A DNA stretch of 64,000 bases, from the NCBI RefSeq assembly GCF_004295345.1, contig NZ_CP036200.1:2315001-2379000 (forward strand), in the 5' to 3' direction. This DNA is from Shewanella maritima. GTDB lineage: Bacteria > Pseudomonadota > Gammaproteobacteria > Enterobacterales > Shewanellaceae. The translations under genes and the position numbers were made by a program. Shown here one piece after another: positions 19,995 through 29,711 of the stretch (position 1 is its first letter; each line of letters opens with the position of its first letter). The notes under the pieces were generated by a model, which worked only from the letters and a program-made list of their open reading frames with translations, had not been told where the DNA came from and did no database searches.

Positions 19995-20184
19995 TCCCTA
20001 ATAGCTTTTACAAGCTAAACCAGTTTTGCCGTCCCCTTTTAGGTTACCTCTCATCGCCTACTAGGGGCACGGCTCCTTTCTCTTTTTGGCTGGCGCCAAA
20101 CCCATATCCAGGCTCCTTGATGCACTTTGCCTGCGATGATCGGTCATCGGTGTTTCAAACTTTTTTTTTAAACTAGCTAGATAA

Positions 20185-20480
20185 TTGCACTCAGCTTGCG
20201 GCTTTTGTAGCTGAGCTAGGTGATCACGCCTGCAGCGGGCTTATGTGCAATCACTTCTGTGACACGCTGCAAGTTCGTCCCTGAAAGCTCGGCCATGACC
20301 AATTACATCCTTGTTAACCAGCCAGTTCAGCATCCATGCCTCTCGCTCAAAACGTTTCACAAAGTGAAACTTCGCCTTGTCATGGACGGTCACAGCCGCG
20401 CTTACACTAATAATTTCATCTCTTCGATTCTATGATCGTAAAAACTATCTTGAGTGAATGCTCAATTGACTTGTACTCCC
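20185..20480 (+). repeat. Complex intergenic repeat, unit 1
   Basis: This 296-bp segment starts at TTGCACTCAGCTTGCGGC. It matches 20619-20841 closely except for a 73-bp-longer middle part, which includes the perfect hairpin GTTTCAC-AAA-GTGAAAC. It carries no credible gene. The short open frame at 20220-20435 has no RBS. Confidence 0.85.
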
Positions 20481-20502
20481 TAAAAACGGCTTGCTTGAAC
20501 GA

Positions 20503-20574
20503 CTTGATTAGCCATCTACCGCATGGATGCGGTAGCTGAGCTTCCAGGGATGGATTTACAGCGGGCTAATCAAG
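20503..20574 (+). repeat. 72-bp stem-loop repeat, copy 1 (CTTGATTAGC ends)
   Basis: The segment is bounded by the perfect inverted repeat CTTGATTAGC / GCTAATCAAG and contains the palindrome CTACCGCATGGATGCGGTAG. The same unit occurs in the opposite orientation at 39221-39292 and 39681-39752. A collapsed derivative lacking the interior lies near 20845-20875. Confidence 0.85.
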
Positions 20575-20618
20575 GTTCGAGTGAGACGTTTATTCAATGG
20601 GCTCATTGATCGTAATAG

Positions 20619-20841
20619 TTGCACTTAGCTTACGGCTTATGTAGTAAAGCTAGGTGGTCACGCCTGCAGGGGGCTTATGTGCAATCACTTCTGTGACACG
20701 CTGCAAGTTCGTCCCTGAAAGCTCGGCCATGACGTCCATGTCATGGACGGTCACAGCCGCGCTTACACTAATAATTTCATCTCTTCGATTCTATGATCGT
20801 GAAAACTATCTTGAGTGAATGCTCAATTGACTTTTACTCCC
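20619..20841 (+). repeat. Complex intergenic repeat, unit 2
   Basis: This 223-bp segment is nearly identical to unit 1 (20185-20480), sharing CGCTGCAAGTTCGTCCCTGA and the end CTCAATTGACTT. In place of the longer middle part it has the hairpin GTCCATG-T-CATGGAC. Confidence 0.85.
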
Positions 20842-20909
20842 AAAATGGCTTGCTAAACAAGGTTCGAGTGAGACGTGTCTCAGGTAATGGGCTTTCTGGT
20901 AGAAAGTGC

Positions 20910-22295
20910 TTAATAACTCAACTTCTGGGCATCTTGCTCACTGAATTCGGCAACGGTTTTTCTTGCAAGTTGCCTAAATGGTAGTGCTTTGATGATCTCT
21001 TCAAATGGCTGGATGGCAAACGCCCAGAATATTGAGGCATCAAAATACAAAATCAGTAGCGCACAAAGTGGAATTGATACCACCCATTGGCCGGTGAAGT
21101 TGATTTTAAACACTGCTGTGGTTTTACCCATAGCACGCAGGATATGACCATGAACCGTGTTATAGCCGCGGATCAGCGGCAGCAGAATATAAAGCGGTGC
21201 AATGATAGCTAACGCCTGATAAGTTTCTTCGGTCATCTCAGGGTAAACATCACTTATCCAAATACTCAGTAGCCAGTAAAGCAGCATGGTTAAGATAGAG
21301 ATCACCACTGCTAAGCGAATACTTACATTCACGTTAGTTTCAATTTCACTTAGCTTACGCGAGCCAATCGCCTGACTGATAGAAATTGCCGATGAATGCG
21401 CCCAAGAGGTCACAAACTGCGAGCCAGCCCGTAACCATGGCAATACTAGAGTAATCGCTACATAAGCATTGATTGATAGCTGTGAGTACAGCAATTGGTA
21501 AACACTAATACCAATCGCCAACATGGTGACGTTTACCGCCACAGGGAAGATTTCGATAAAGTGCTTACGGGTATTTTCAAGCGCATCGGCAGCCGAAACA
21601 GCCAGTTGCAACAACTCTCGCTCAAGACTGCGGGCATACCAGACCAAGAAGATAAAGCGCACCACAATGGCGGCAAGACTGCCCACTGCAGCGCCAACCA
21701 CGCCAAGCTCAGGAATGATTTGCGAGCCAGCTAAACTTACGCCGTAAATAAAGCCATAAGACAGTAGCGCATTGATAGGCAGTTCAAGTAAGTATCCTTT
21801 AAACGCTACCTTGGTTTTGCCCAAGCTATTAAACAGTGCAATACAAACTTGAGTCACCGCGTTCACCACCACCACATGCTTGGCGTAAACCAAATAGCTC
21901 AGCACCTCTAGCTGCAATTGAGCATTGTCGGTGATCATGGCAACCAATGGCTGCTCAAACATCAGCAGTAATAACCAGAACAACACAGCTACGGCCATAT
22001 TGATGGTCATGCCGGCCCAAAATGACTTAGCAATCGCTTGTTGGCTGTTTGATCCAACCGCGCGGCTCATTACCAACTGCGAACCATTTGCCAACGCCAT
22101 TTGAATGCCCAAAATGAAAGCGATAATGGTGGTTGCAATACCCATGGCGGCTAACGGTACTTCACCTAATGGCGACACCAGCAAGGTGTCGATCATCAGC
22201 ATCGACTGCATTAATAATGCATTCAAAGCTAACGGCCAGGCCAGGCTGATATTGTTACGCACGTAAGGGCTGTTAAATTGCAAAAACTGCTGCAT
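20910..22295 (-). CDS. MATE-family efflux transporter
   Basis: 461 aa with 12 predicted membrane helices arranged as two similar halves, the pattern of NorM/DinF-type MATE transporters that export cationic compounds using Na+ or H+. It lies at the edge of the alginate island. A terminator separates it from the PL17 genes, so it need not belong to the pathway. A repeat block lies directly downstream. Confidence 0.9.
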   Translation of the reverse strand: MQQFLQFNSPYVRNNISLAWPLALNALLMQSMLMIDTLLVSPLGEVPLAAMGIATTIIAFILGIQMALANGSQLVMSRAVGSNSQQAIAKSFWAGMTINMAVAVLFWLLLLMFEQPLVAMITDNAQLQLEVLSYLVYAKHVVVVNAVTQVCIALFNSLGKTKVAFKGYLLELPINALLSYGFIYGVSLAGSQIIPELGVVGAAVGSLAAIVVRFIFLVWYARSLERELLQLAVSAADALENTRKHFIEIFPVAVNVTMLAIGISVYQLLYSQLSINAYVAITLVLPWLRAGSQFVTSWAHSSAISISQAIGSRKLSEIETNVNVSIRLAVVISILTMLLYWLLSIWISDVYPEMTEETYQALAIIAPLYILLPLIRGYNTVHGHILRAMGKTTAVFKINFTGQWVVSIPLCALLILYFDASIFWAFAIQPFEEIIKALPFRQLARKTVAEFSEQDAQKLSY

Positions 22296-22395
22296 TTTCC
22301 GCTTCCATTTGGTCTAAATTGCCACTGCTAAAATTTACCGCAAACTCCCATGAATTTCGCAGTTTAAAATTCTTCTGAGCACAGTGTAACTACGC

Positions 22396-22421
22396 AAAAA
22401 GCCTGAGCATAACTCAGGCTT
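22396..22421 (-). terminator. Terminator of the PL17 operon
   Basis: AAGCCTGAG / CTCAGGCTT with loop CATAA is followed on the minus strand by TTTTT. It separates the PL17 genes from the MATE gene. Confidence 0.88.
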
Positions 22422-22502
22422 AACTTAACGATGTTTTACCTTTGATTAGACTTGCAATAGGCAAGCCTGATCAAGGGTTGTGCTGCTCTCGCAGGGCTTA
22501 CA

Positions 22503-24647
22503 TTACTGCTCGATAAAGAACTCGCCTTTGAAGCTAACACATTCGCCGTCAACCACTAAGCTAGATTCAGTGTCGGCATTAACGCCAACCTTGTTTGACA
22601 CAAATACACGCACAACTTTACCGCTAGTTAGCTCAAGCGCAACTGCAGATGCATCGTCTGTGTGAGCAAGCACAGTTACGCTTGCCACTTGACCGCGAGC
22701 ATCAGTACTGGCTTCAATCGCTTCGTTGAAGTAACCGTGAGTTTCGTACAAGTTAGCAAACAAGTGGTTAGTACCATGCTGGCGCAACATGATCACTGGC
22801 TCACTGCGTAGGTTAAAGTCTGGGTCATTAGCACCAGTGCGAGCAAAAATCACCTCGCCACCTTGGGCACTGCTGACCATAGAGTAGTAGCTTTGGCCGT
22901 GTAACCAGCTTACTAGGCTACCTTGCTCAACCTTACCACTTGCTACATTCCACAGGTGCTCATAACCTGCAGACTCGCCAAGCGGTTTAAGTTTTGACTC
23001 AGTTTGGTAGTCAAAGTCAGTGCGGATGATTTGACCTGTGTAATGCATAACATAGTCGTAGCTGTGTGGCTGCTCGCTGGTTAGGCGGAATAGATCCAAC
23101 ACCACAGGCTTAGCAATGCCTTCGATTTCGAACATGATCACCGAGCGCTGCTGATCAACACCTTGGTAGTAATCGCGAATAAACGCGCTCATGCCTTGAG
23201 CTTGCTCGCCTGCCACAAAGAAGTGAGACTCACCCCAACGCGCTTCTGCCGTTGCAGTGTCGCCATTGTTTTGGCTCTTACCGTCAACCACAACCGTGTT
23301 GTGTGCAACAGTTTGCTTAGCGTAGCTCTTGTTCTCTGGAATATAACGACCGCCGAACTTAGGCTCAACGTTTACCCAGCGACCAAAACCATAGTCGTGA
23401 GTCACTTCCTGACCGTGGTTGAACAGGCTTAGGTGCAGACCGTCATAGTGACCGTGATCAAGCGCTGAGTGCAGCTTATGATCACTACCATGTTGACCAA
23501 ACCATAGCAGCGCCATGGTATCGTCTTTGTTTACGTCACGGTGACGCAAAATAGACACACCACCGCGGTCGCCTTCAGCGCCGTCAGTTAGGTATAAGCT
23601 ACCCCAGTTAAAGCCAGCTAGCTCACCCGCATTGGCAACACCATCAGAAAGCGCCGCACCGGAGCCGTGAACCCACACTTTATCTTGATGTACTGCCATC
23701 GACTTTAAGTTGTCGTCTTGGCTGTAGCGCTTAAAGCACACGCTAGTTGCGATAAGAACGCCTTCGTCTTTAATATCCATGGTTTTCGAAGAGTCATTTA
23801 ACGCTGGCAGCACACCATTAGGGAATGCCGTCGACATTACCGCGTAAGTGGTGGTTTTAATTACCTGATCTTTTAGCTCATAAATACCAATCTCTGGCTG
23901 ACGACGCTCAATGGCTTCAGCAAATAGGTAGATTGGGCGCAGTGAGAAACGGTGGTAATAAGGACCTTCCATGTAGTAACCGTCTGGCGAGAACAGCTGA
24001 GTAAGCTGAGCAATAAAGCCGCCAGATACGCTGTCACCTTTTAGGCCGTAAAGTGCTTTATCAACGCTAGCTTGATCGTTAATTGCATAGCCACAAATAC
24101 CCACACCAGCAACCGCCCAAAGACCGTGGTTATGTACGATGTCAAAGTCGTGAGCGTAAGTGTCAACGAACAGGTCAATCATAGGGCGGAACAAGTCGTT
24201 TTCAATCAGGATGATCTCGTCATCAGTTAGCTTGTGACGAATGCACGAGTATGCACATGATGCGTACAGCATCCACATGTTCTCGTTAAGCGTTTGGTGG
24301 AAGATACGCCCCGGTGGGTTTGAGTCACGGCTGGTGTTCAGCTCAAAGCTAGTGTACACCTTCGCGTACTCAACCAGCATAGTCTTAGCGTACTCAAGGT
24401 AGCGCTCATCTTCAGTGATCAGGTACAAGCGACCTGCTAAATCTAGGTGAATATAGTTTTGCTTGTGACGGTTATGCTCATAACCGCCCGCTTCACCGTG
24501 ACCCGGAATTTCGATACCAATTGGCAAGTAAGCTTCAAGCGCAGCCACTTCTGTCGCGATTGAGCGGCCAAGTAAGCTATCGGTATTTAAATGGGTACGC
24601 AGCTCGGCAGCTTCATCGAAGCTCATTAATAATGGTTGATAGCTCAT
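22503..24647 (-). CDS. Oligoalginate lyase, PL17 family (second tandem copy)
   Basis: 714 aa from ATG 24647, chosen because AAGAGG sits 7-8 nt upstream; the open frame is nine codons longer. PL17 enzymes cut alginate oligomers exolytically to unsaturated monouronate. Family motifs: GGYEHNRHKQNY near residue 58, HNHGLWAVAG with the catalytic Asn-His pair, and MEGPYYHRF with the catalytic Tyr, in an alpha/alpha barrel, followed by a heparinase II/III-like beta domain. No signal peptide is visible, so it is probably cytoplasmic. It starts 4 bp after the stop of its paralogue. Confidence 0.94.
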   Translation of the reverse strand: MSYQPLLMSFDEAAELRTHLNTDSLLGRSIATEVAALEAYLPIGIEIPGHGEAGGYEHNRHKQNYIHLDLAGRLYLITEDERYLEYAKTMLVEYAKVYTSFELNTSRDSNPPGRIFHQTLNENMWMLYASCAYSCIRHKLTDDEIILIENDLFRPMIDLFVDTYAHDFDIVHNHGLWAVAGVGICGYAINDQASVDKALYGLKGDSVSGGFIAQLTQLFSPDGYYMEGPYYHRFSLRPIYLFAEAIERRQPEIGIYELKDQVIKTTTYAVMSTAFPNGVLPALNDSSKTMDIKDEGVLIATSVCFKRYSQDDNLKSMAVHQDKVWVHGSGAALSDGVANAGELAGFNWGSLYLTDGAEGDRGGVSILRHRDVNKDDTMALLWFGQHGSDHKLHSALDHGHYDGLHLSLFNHGQEVTHDYGFGRWVNVEPKFGGRYIPENKSYAKQTVAHNTVVVDGKSQNNGDTATAEARWGESHFFVAGEQAQGMSAFIRDYYQGVDQQRSVIMFEIEGIAKPVVLDLFRLTSEQPHSYDYVMHYTGQIIRTDFDYQTESKLKPLGESAGYEHLWNVASGKVEQGSLVSWLHGQSYYSMVSSAQGGEVIFARTGANDPDFNLRSEPVIMLRQHGTNHLFANLYETHGYFNEAIEASTDARGQVASVTVLAHTDDASAVALELTSGKVVRVFVSNKVGVNADTESSLVVDGECVSFKGEFFIEQ

Positions 24648-24651
24648 GGAA

Positions 24652-26796
24652 TTAACCTCTTGCTTCAACGGCAAAGTAACCCTGCCATTGGAATGTTTGA
24701 TTGTTGAATGTCACGCTGTTTTCAGTGTCAGCAGTTACGCCAACTTGGTTGCTCACCATTACTGTGAGGGTGGTTTCAGCCGTTACCACTTCAATCACCG
24801 AGCCTTGCTCGTTAGTGCCGATAGCATTCACTGCAGTTACCTGACCGCGAGCTTCGGTACTGGCCTCAATGGCTTCATTAAAGTAGCCGTGGGTTTCAAG
24901 CACGCTAGCAAATAGCGTGTCTTTCGCGTGACGACGTAGCACCATGCCTGGCTCGCTACGTAAGTTAAATGATGGGTCGTTAGCGCCCGAGCGAGTAAAG
25001 ATGATTTCATCATCGCTACTAGATGCACTTAACCAGGTGTAATAGCTGTTGCCCTGAAGCCAGCTTACTAGCGAGGTATTTGACTCATTTGCAACCTTAC
25101 CCTGCGCTACATTCCATAGGTGTTGGTAACCAAAGTTATCACCTAAGGTGTCTAGCTCTTTGTGGGTTTGGTAGTCAAAGTTAGTACGCACAATTTGACC
25201 TGCATATTGCACGGCATAATCATACTGATGTTGTTCGTCACTGATTAAGCGGAACAGATCAACCAAGATTGGCTTAGCAAAGGCTTCATGCTTGATTAGT
25301 AGCAAGCTACGTTGCTGATCCACACCTTCATAGAAATCGCGGCAGAATGCACTTACCCCTTGTACATTGGCATCATCACCACTAAAGAAGTGCGGCTCAC
25401 CATGACGGCTGTCAGCCAGCTTAACGTCGAAGTTGTTTTGACATTTTTGGTCAACAGCAACCGCGTTATGAGCAATGGTTTGGCGCGCGTAAGACTTGTT
25501 TTCATCAAGGTAGCGACCACCAAACTTAGGCTCTACGTTTACCCAACGGCCAAAGCCGTATTCACGCAGCACTTCTTGACCATTGTTGAAGAAGCTAATG
25601 CCTAGTGTGTCGAAGTGACCATGGCCCATACCGTGTTGACCATAGTTCATCACTAGTTGATTTACATCGCCGTTGTCAGACTGCATGCGAATAAAGGCTT
25701 GCGCGCCACGATCGCCATTAGGACCTTCGTTTAGCTCAACACTTGGCCAGCATGGGTTTAGCTCAGCGTTATTGCTTGCATAAGCCTCTGATAGCGCTTG
25801 ACCACAACCGTTAACCCAAACTGTGTCTTGGATTTTCGCCATGCCTAGAATGTCATCGTCAATGCCATAGTGCTTAGCGTATAAACCAAGCGCGACAATC
25901 ACGCCAGCGTCACAAATGTCCATCGTCAATGATGCATCGTTTAGTGCTGGGAATACGCCGTTAGGGTACGCCGTAGCAAGCATTGCCTTAATGGTTTTAC
26001 CAATCACCTGACCGTTGAAGTTAAAGATGTCTAACTCAGGACGGTGACGGTGAATCGCCTCGGCAAACAAACATAGCGGGCGAATCGCGTAGCGGTGGTA
26101 GTAAGGGCCTTCCATATAATAGCCAGATGGTGCAAATAACTTGCTGATCTGCGCTAGGAAGCCACCTTCAATGTCATCGCCTTTAAGACCATGAATCGAC
26201 ATTTCAACGTATTCAGGTTTATCAATAGCTAAACCACAAATCGCCACAGCGGCAACAGCCCAAATACCATGGTTGTGAATGCGGTCGAAGTCGAAATCAT
26301 ATTTTTCGGTGAACATGTCTAGCATTGGCTGGAACAGACCATCAACAATCGTTTGTTGCTGCTCAGCGCTTAGGTAATGGCGAATACAGCTATAACCTAA
26401 GCTGATGTTCAATAAGAACACATGCTCGTTCAGAATTTGGTGGAACAAACGACCAGGCGGGTTAGTGTTTAACTGCTTATGGAAGTCTAGTTTCAGGTAT
26501 TTGTCAGCATAAGCCAGTAATAAGTCGCCAGCGTACTTGGCGTACTTCTCTTGTCCAGTAACCAAGAATAAACGACCTGCTTGGTTAATGTACTGATAGT
26601 TTTGCTTATGACGGTTGTGCGCATAACCACCGGCCTCACTGTGGCCAGGAACGTCGATACCTAATGCAATAAATGCGTCAGTATCTGCAATCAACTTAGC
26701 TAGGCTCTTACCCATTAGGCTGTCTGTGCCTAACTCTTTCGCGATTGACGCGACTTCTGACTCTTCAAAAAGTACCGCTTTTATGGCTTGCGACAT
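24652..26796 (-). CDS. Oligoalginate lyase, PL17 family (first tandem copy)
   Basis: 714 aa, paralogous over its full length to the downstream gene. The predicted catalytic residues are N175 and H176 (IHNHGIWAVAA) and Y232 (EGPYYHRYA). Their spacing matches N201, H202 and Y258 as recalled for the characterised PL17 enzyme Alg17C. The GGYAHNRHKQNY motif is near residue 57. No signal peptide is visible. It is the first gene of a two-gene operon divergent from kdgF, with a GntR-type operator between them. Two copies may split preference between M-rich and G-rich oligomers; that is inference. Confidence 0.94.
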   Translation of the reverse strand: MSQAIKAVLFEESEVASIAKELGTDSLMGKSLAKLIADTDAFIALGIDVPGHSEAGGYAHNRHKQNYQYINQAGRLFLVTGQEKYAKYAGDLLLAYADKYLKLDFHKQLNTNPPGRLFHQILNEHVFLLNISLGYSCIRHYLSAEQQQTIVDGLFQPMLDMFTEKYDFDFDRIHNHGIWAVAAVAICGLAIDKPEYVEMSIHGLKGDDIEGGFLAQISKLFAPSGYYMEGPYYHRYAIRPLCLFAEAIHRHRPELDIFNFNGQVIGKTIKAMLATAYPNGVFPALNDASLTMDICDAGVIVALGLYAKHYGIDDDILGMAKIQDTVWVNGCGQALSEAYASNNAELNPCWPSVELNEGPNGDRGAQAFIRMQSDNGDVNQLVMNYGQHGMGHGHFDTLGISFFNNGQEVLREYGFGRWVNVEPKFGGRYLDENKSYARQTIAHNAVAVDQKCQNNFDVKLADSRHGEPHFFSGDDANVQGVSAFCRDFYEGVDQQRSLLLIKHEAFAKPILVDLFRLISDEQHQYDYAVQYAGQIVRTNFDYQTHKELDTLGDNFGYQHLWNVAQGKVANESNTSLVSWLQGNSYYTWLSASSSDDEIIFTRSGANDPSFNLRSEPGMVLRRHAKDTLFASVLETHGYFNEAIEASTEARGQVTAVNAIGTNEQGSVIEVVTAETTLTVMVSNQVGVTADTENSVTFNNQTFQWQGYFAVEARG

Positions 26797-27297
26797 GTTT
26801 ACCTCAAACTGGAAACTACGAATTGCATCTAAAATAATACAAATTGAGTCAAATTACAGCATATAAAAACCAATTATAGACTTGGATCACTGACATTTAC
26901 GCACACATTAACAACATATTGACCCAAACGTATAAGCAGCCAAAACTGCACAAAATCAAGTTTTAATTACAAATCAACAACATAAAAGCACAACAATAAA
27001 TTCAGTACTGAACAAATTGGAAGCAGATCACAGAGCGAAGAGATTTGTATTACAAATAATCGTATTTTGCGTGTACACTAGGTTCAACAAAATAGATAAA
27101 GATCGTGTGCGTCAATGATGATGAGCATGGTCAATAAAGCAAAGCAGGCTGAAATAGCTGCAAATAAAAGCCAACGACCCGTCATCACTATGACAAGTTG
27201 AAGGCTAACAAAGTGCTAATAAAATCAGTGCCTACGAGTTCGTCGAAGTCGTTATTCATTTGAATAACGCGATGTGGCATTTCACAGGAGAGAAAAG
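26797..27297. other. Divergent promoter region between PL17 and kdgF operons
   Basis: 500 bp, AT-rich. It holds the palindromic operator at 27043-27057, a half-site TAATACAAAT at 26835-26844, and a GATCACA half-site of CRP type near 27027. No gene is seen. Confidence 0.7.
27043..27057 (+). promoter_or_regulatory. Putative operator of the FadR-type GntR regulator, PL17/kdgF promoter
   Basis: ATTTGTATTACAAAT is a perfect 7-1-7 palindrome. Its core fits the FadR-subfamily consensus TNGTNNNACNA. Related sites lie upstream of the GntR gene and the SSS symporter gene. Confidence 0.7.
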
Positions 27298-27630
27298 ATG
27301 AATCCATTTTTTGAAAATGACAACACGCCTTGGGAAGATCTAGGTGACGGCCTATCACGCAAAATCATTGGTTACACACCTGATCTAATGGCGGTATTTG
27401 TTAAGTTCGACAAAGGCGCAATTGGTCATCCTCATACGCACGACATCCACGACCAAATTGGTTACGTCGCTGCTGGTAGCTTTGAAGCAGAAATCGATGG
27501 CGTGAAGAAAATCCTAAAAGTAGGCGACGCTTACATTGCACCTAAGAACGTATTACATGGCGCTGTTGCACTAGAGCAAGACAGCATCTTAATCGATATG
27601 TTCAACCCTGCTCGTCAAGACTTTCTGTAA
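27298..27630 (+). CDS. kdgF: KdgF, cupin acting on unsaturated monouronates
   Basis: 110 aa from ATG 27298 (strong AGGAG; the frame is open for eight more codons). KdgF is a one-domain cupin that speeds linearisation of 4,5-unsaturated uronates released by alginate or pectin lyases. The cupin metal motif is clear: GHPHTHDIHDQIGYVAAG, plus LHGAVAL near residue 88. It is the first gene of kdgF-kdgK-eda, divergent from the PL17 pair that would supply its substrate. Confidence 0.93.
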   Translation: MNPFFENDNTPWEDLGDGLSRKIIGYTPDLMAVFVKFDKGAIGHPHTHDIHDQIGYVAAGSFEAEIDGVKKILKVGDAYIAPKNVLHGAVALEQDSILIDMFNPARQDFL

Positions 27631-27646
27631 CGGGTAAAGGAGCACT

Positions 27647-28570
27647 ATGTCTATGTTAAAAGTCGGGATTATTGGCGAATGCATGGTCGAGTTACAGCAA
27701 CGCGACGGTGAATTGGCTCAAAATTTTGGTGGTGACACCCTTAACACCGCAGTGTACCTATCGCGTCTTACTCAAGGTGAGGCAATGTCGATTAGCTACT
27801 TTACCGGGTTAGGCCAGGACTTTTTCAGCCAGGAAATGCTTAGTACTTGGCAACAAGAAGGCATAGACACTCAGCACGTTCAAGTAATGGAAGATCGCCT
27901 GCCCGGCTTATATGCCATTGAGGTAGACGAAACCGGCGAGCGTAGCTTCCACTACTGGCGCAACGAAGCCGCAGCAAAATTCTGGCTAGAACAAGCTAGT
28001 CAAGAGCTGCTAAACGAGTTAAGCCAATTCGACGTGCTTTACCTGTCGGGTATTAGCTTGGCGATTTTGACCGAGCAAAGCCGGCAGGTGCTATTCGACG
28101 TACTTGCTAAGTGCAAAGCCAACGGCGGAAAAGTGGTATTCGACAACAACTACCGCCCACGCCTTTGGGACAGCAAGGCGCAAGCGCAACAAAATTACCT
28201 AAAAATGTTAGCCCTAACCGACATCGGATTACTGACATTTGAAGACGAAGAAGCCTTATTTGGTGATAGCGAAATCGACCAGTGTTTAGCCCGCAGCTTT
28301 GAAGCTGGCGTCACTGAAGTTGTGATTAAGCGAGGTGCCCAAGAGTGCATTATTGCCACTCAAGAAAGCCAAATAAGCGTTCCAGCAACCCTAGTTGAAA
28401 AAGTGGTCGACACCACCTCAGCCGGTGACTCATTTGCCGCAGGTTACATGGCAAAACGCCTGCTTGGCGGCGACGCCAGCATTGCAGCGCAAACCGGTCA
28501 CAGACTAGCTGGCATAGTTATCCAGCACAAAGGCGCAATCATAGATAAAGCCTTGATGCCACAAGCTTAA
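27647..28570 (+). CDS. kdgK: 2-keto-3-deoxygluconate kinase
   Basis: 307 aa, PfkB/ribokinase fold. It phosphorylates KDG to KDPG. Motifs: GGDTLNTAVYLSRL near the N-terminus and DTTSAGDSFAAGY near residue 250 with the catalytic Asp. AAGGAG sits 6 nt before the start. It follows kdgF by 16 bp. Confidence 0.94.
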   Translation: MSMLKVGIIGECMVELQQRDGELAQNFGGDTLNTAVYLSRLTQGEAMSISYFTGLGQDFFSQEMLSTWQQEGIDTQHVQVMEDRLPGLYAIEVDETGERSFHYWRNEAAAKFWLEQASQELLNELSQFDVLYLSGISLAILTEQSRQVLFDVLAKCKANGGKVVFDNNYRPRLWDSKAQAQQNYLKMLALTDIGLLTFEDEEALFGDSEIDQCLARSFEAGVTEVVIKRGAQECIIATQESQISVPATLVEKVVDTTSAGDSFAAGYMAKRLLGGDASIAAQTGHRLAGIVIQHKGAIIDKALMPQA

Positions 28571-28643
28571 GCCGACAAATAGCAACTAGGTACACCAACC
28601 ATTTTGATACTCACTATTTGAAGTACAGTTATAAGGAAACTTA

Positions 28644-29270
28644 ATGAGCACGCTCAACGAAAGACTAAAGCAGTTACAAGTGATCCCTGTTATCGCCATC
28701 AAGAATGCCGACGATGCAGTTGCACTCAGTAAAGTACTAGTTGAAAACGGCATGCCATGTGCTGAAATCACTTTCAGAACACCAGCTGCAGCCCAAGCAA
28801 TCAAAAACATGCGTGAAGCATACCCTGACATGCTAATTGGTGCTGGCACAGTCCTTAACTCAGAAACTGTAGACGCGGCGATTGACGCAGGCGTTGACTT
28901 CATCGTGAGCCCAGGCTTTAACCCGAACACGGTTAAATACTGTCAGCAACGCGGCATGCCAATCATTCCAGGTGTGAACAACCCATCTTTGGTTGAGCAA
29001 GCAATGGAAATGGGGCTAGATACCTTAAAGTTCTTCCCTGCTGAGCCATCAGGCGGCGTGGCCATGCTAAAAGCATTAACCGCAGTTTACCCAGTTACGA
29101 TTATGCCTACTGGCGGCGTGTCACCAAAGAATGTTAACGATTACCTAAACATCGACGCCGTAGTTGCATGTGGCGGTACTTGGATGGTGCCAGCAAACCT
29201 AATCGACAACCAAAAGTGGGATGAGATTGGTGCGCTAGTACGTGAAGCTGTCGCGGCGCTAAACAGCTAA
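28644..29270 (+). CDS. eda: KDPG/KHG aldolase
   Basis: 208 aa, class I aldolase. It splits KDPG into pyruvate and glyceraldehyde-3-phosphate. The active-site segments AEITFRTPAA and IGAGTVLN are present, as is the Schiff-base Lys in LKFFPAEPSGG, along with MPTGGVSPKN. It lies 73 bp after kdgK and completes the lower alginate pathway. Confidence 0.96.
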   Translation: MSTLNERLKQLQVIPVIAIKNADDAVALSKVLVENGMPCAEITFRTPAAAQAIKNMREAYPDMLIGAGTVLNSETVDAAIDAGVDFIVSPGFNPNTVKYCQQRGMPIIPGVNNPSLVEQAMEMGLDTLKFFPAEPSGGVAMLKALTAVYPVTIMPTGGVSPKNVNDYLNIDAVVACGGTWMVPANLIDNQKWDEIGALVREAVAALNS

Positions 29271-29472
29271 TTCTTGGCCATTCATTGGCACATTTAGCGT
29301 TTAATTAGCACTCTTGCCGTTAACTAAACGCTAAAAAATAAAGCAAGAATCCAAGGCTACGACCAGAGTAGCCACAACCAGTAAAGATATGCTCCTGCCA
29401 GGCTGCGGCACTTCAGCCTAGCGGAAATAACAATAACGATAAAACCCTACCACGCAAGTGGCACTCTTTTAT

Positions 29473-29501
29473 ATCCCTGATACGGAATTCGGGGATTTTT
29501 T
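29473..29501 (+). terminator. Terminator of the kdgF-kdgK-eda operon (probable)
   Basis: A short stem ATCCC / GGGGAT with a long loop is followed by T6. It lies about 200 bp beyond eda. Confidence 0.65.
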
Positions 29502-29526
29502 ATGCCACAAAATCAACCCATTAAAG

Positions 29527-29543
29527 TTTGGGTCAGAGTAAAC
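29527..29543 (+). repeat. GGGTCAGAGTAAA dispersed repeat
   Basis: TTTGGGTCAGAGTAAAC. A direct copy follows at 29712-29727, so the pair brackets about 170 bp of AT-rich DNA without a supported gene. Confidence 0.78.
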
Positions 29544-29711
29544 CTCATCAATCCAGGCTTTCCAATCGATATAGACACCAAAGTATCACCATCACCCACC
29601 CAAGCCTCTATGTATAAGCTACTGAACTTAAAGCAAAACCCAATTAGACCAATCATCTATAAAGATACAAATCACCATAAAAATTAGATTAAACAGATTA
29701 GCTTTTAACAA

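Noticed and set aside
20185..20875. Repeat block considered as a CRISPR array
   Set aside because: Units are over 200 bp, only two or three in number, lack regular short repeats and spacers, and no cas genes are nearby.
29293..29335. Inverted repeat after eda as a Rho-independent terminator
   Set aside because: The 11-bp stem is perfect, but neither strand has a U-run after it; the hairpin at 29473-29501 fits better.
29502..29687. 61-aa open frame after eda
   Set aside because: It has no RBS, starts inside the terminator U-run, and part of it is translated from a copy of the GGGTCAGAGTAAA repeat.
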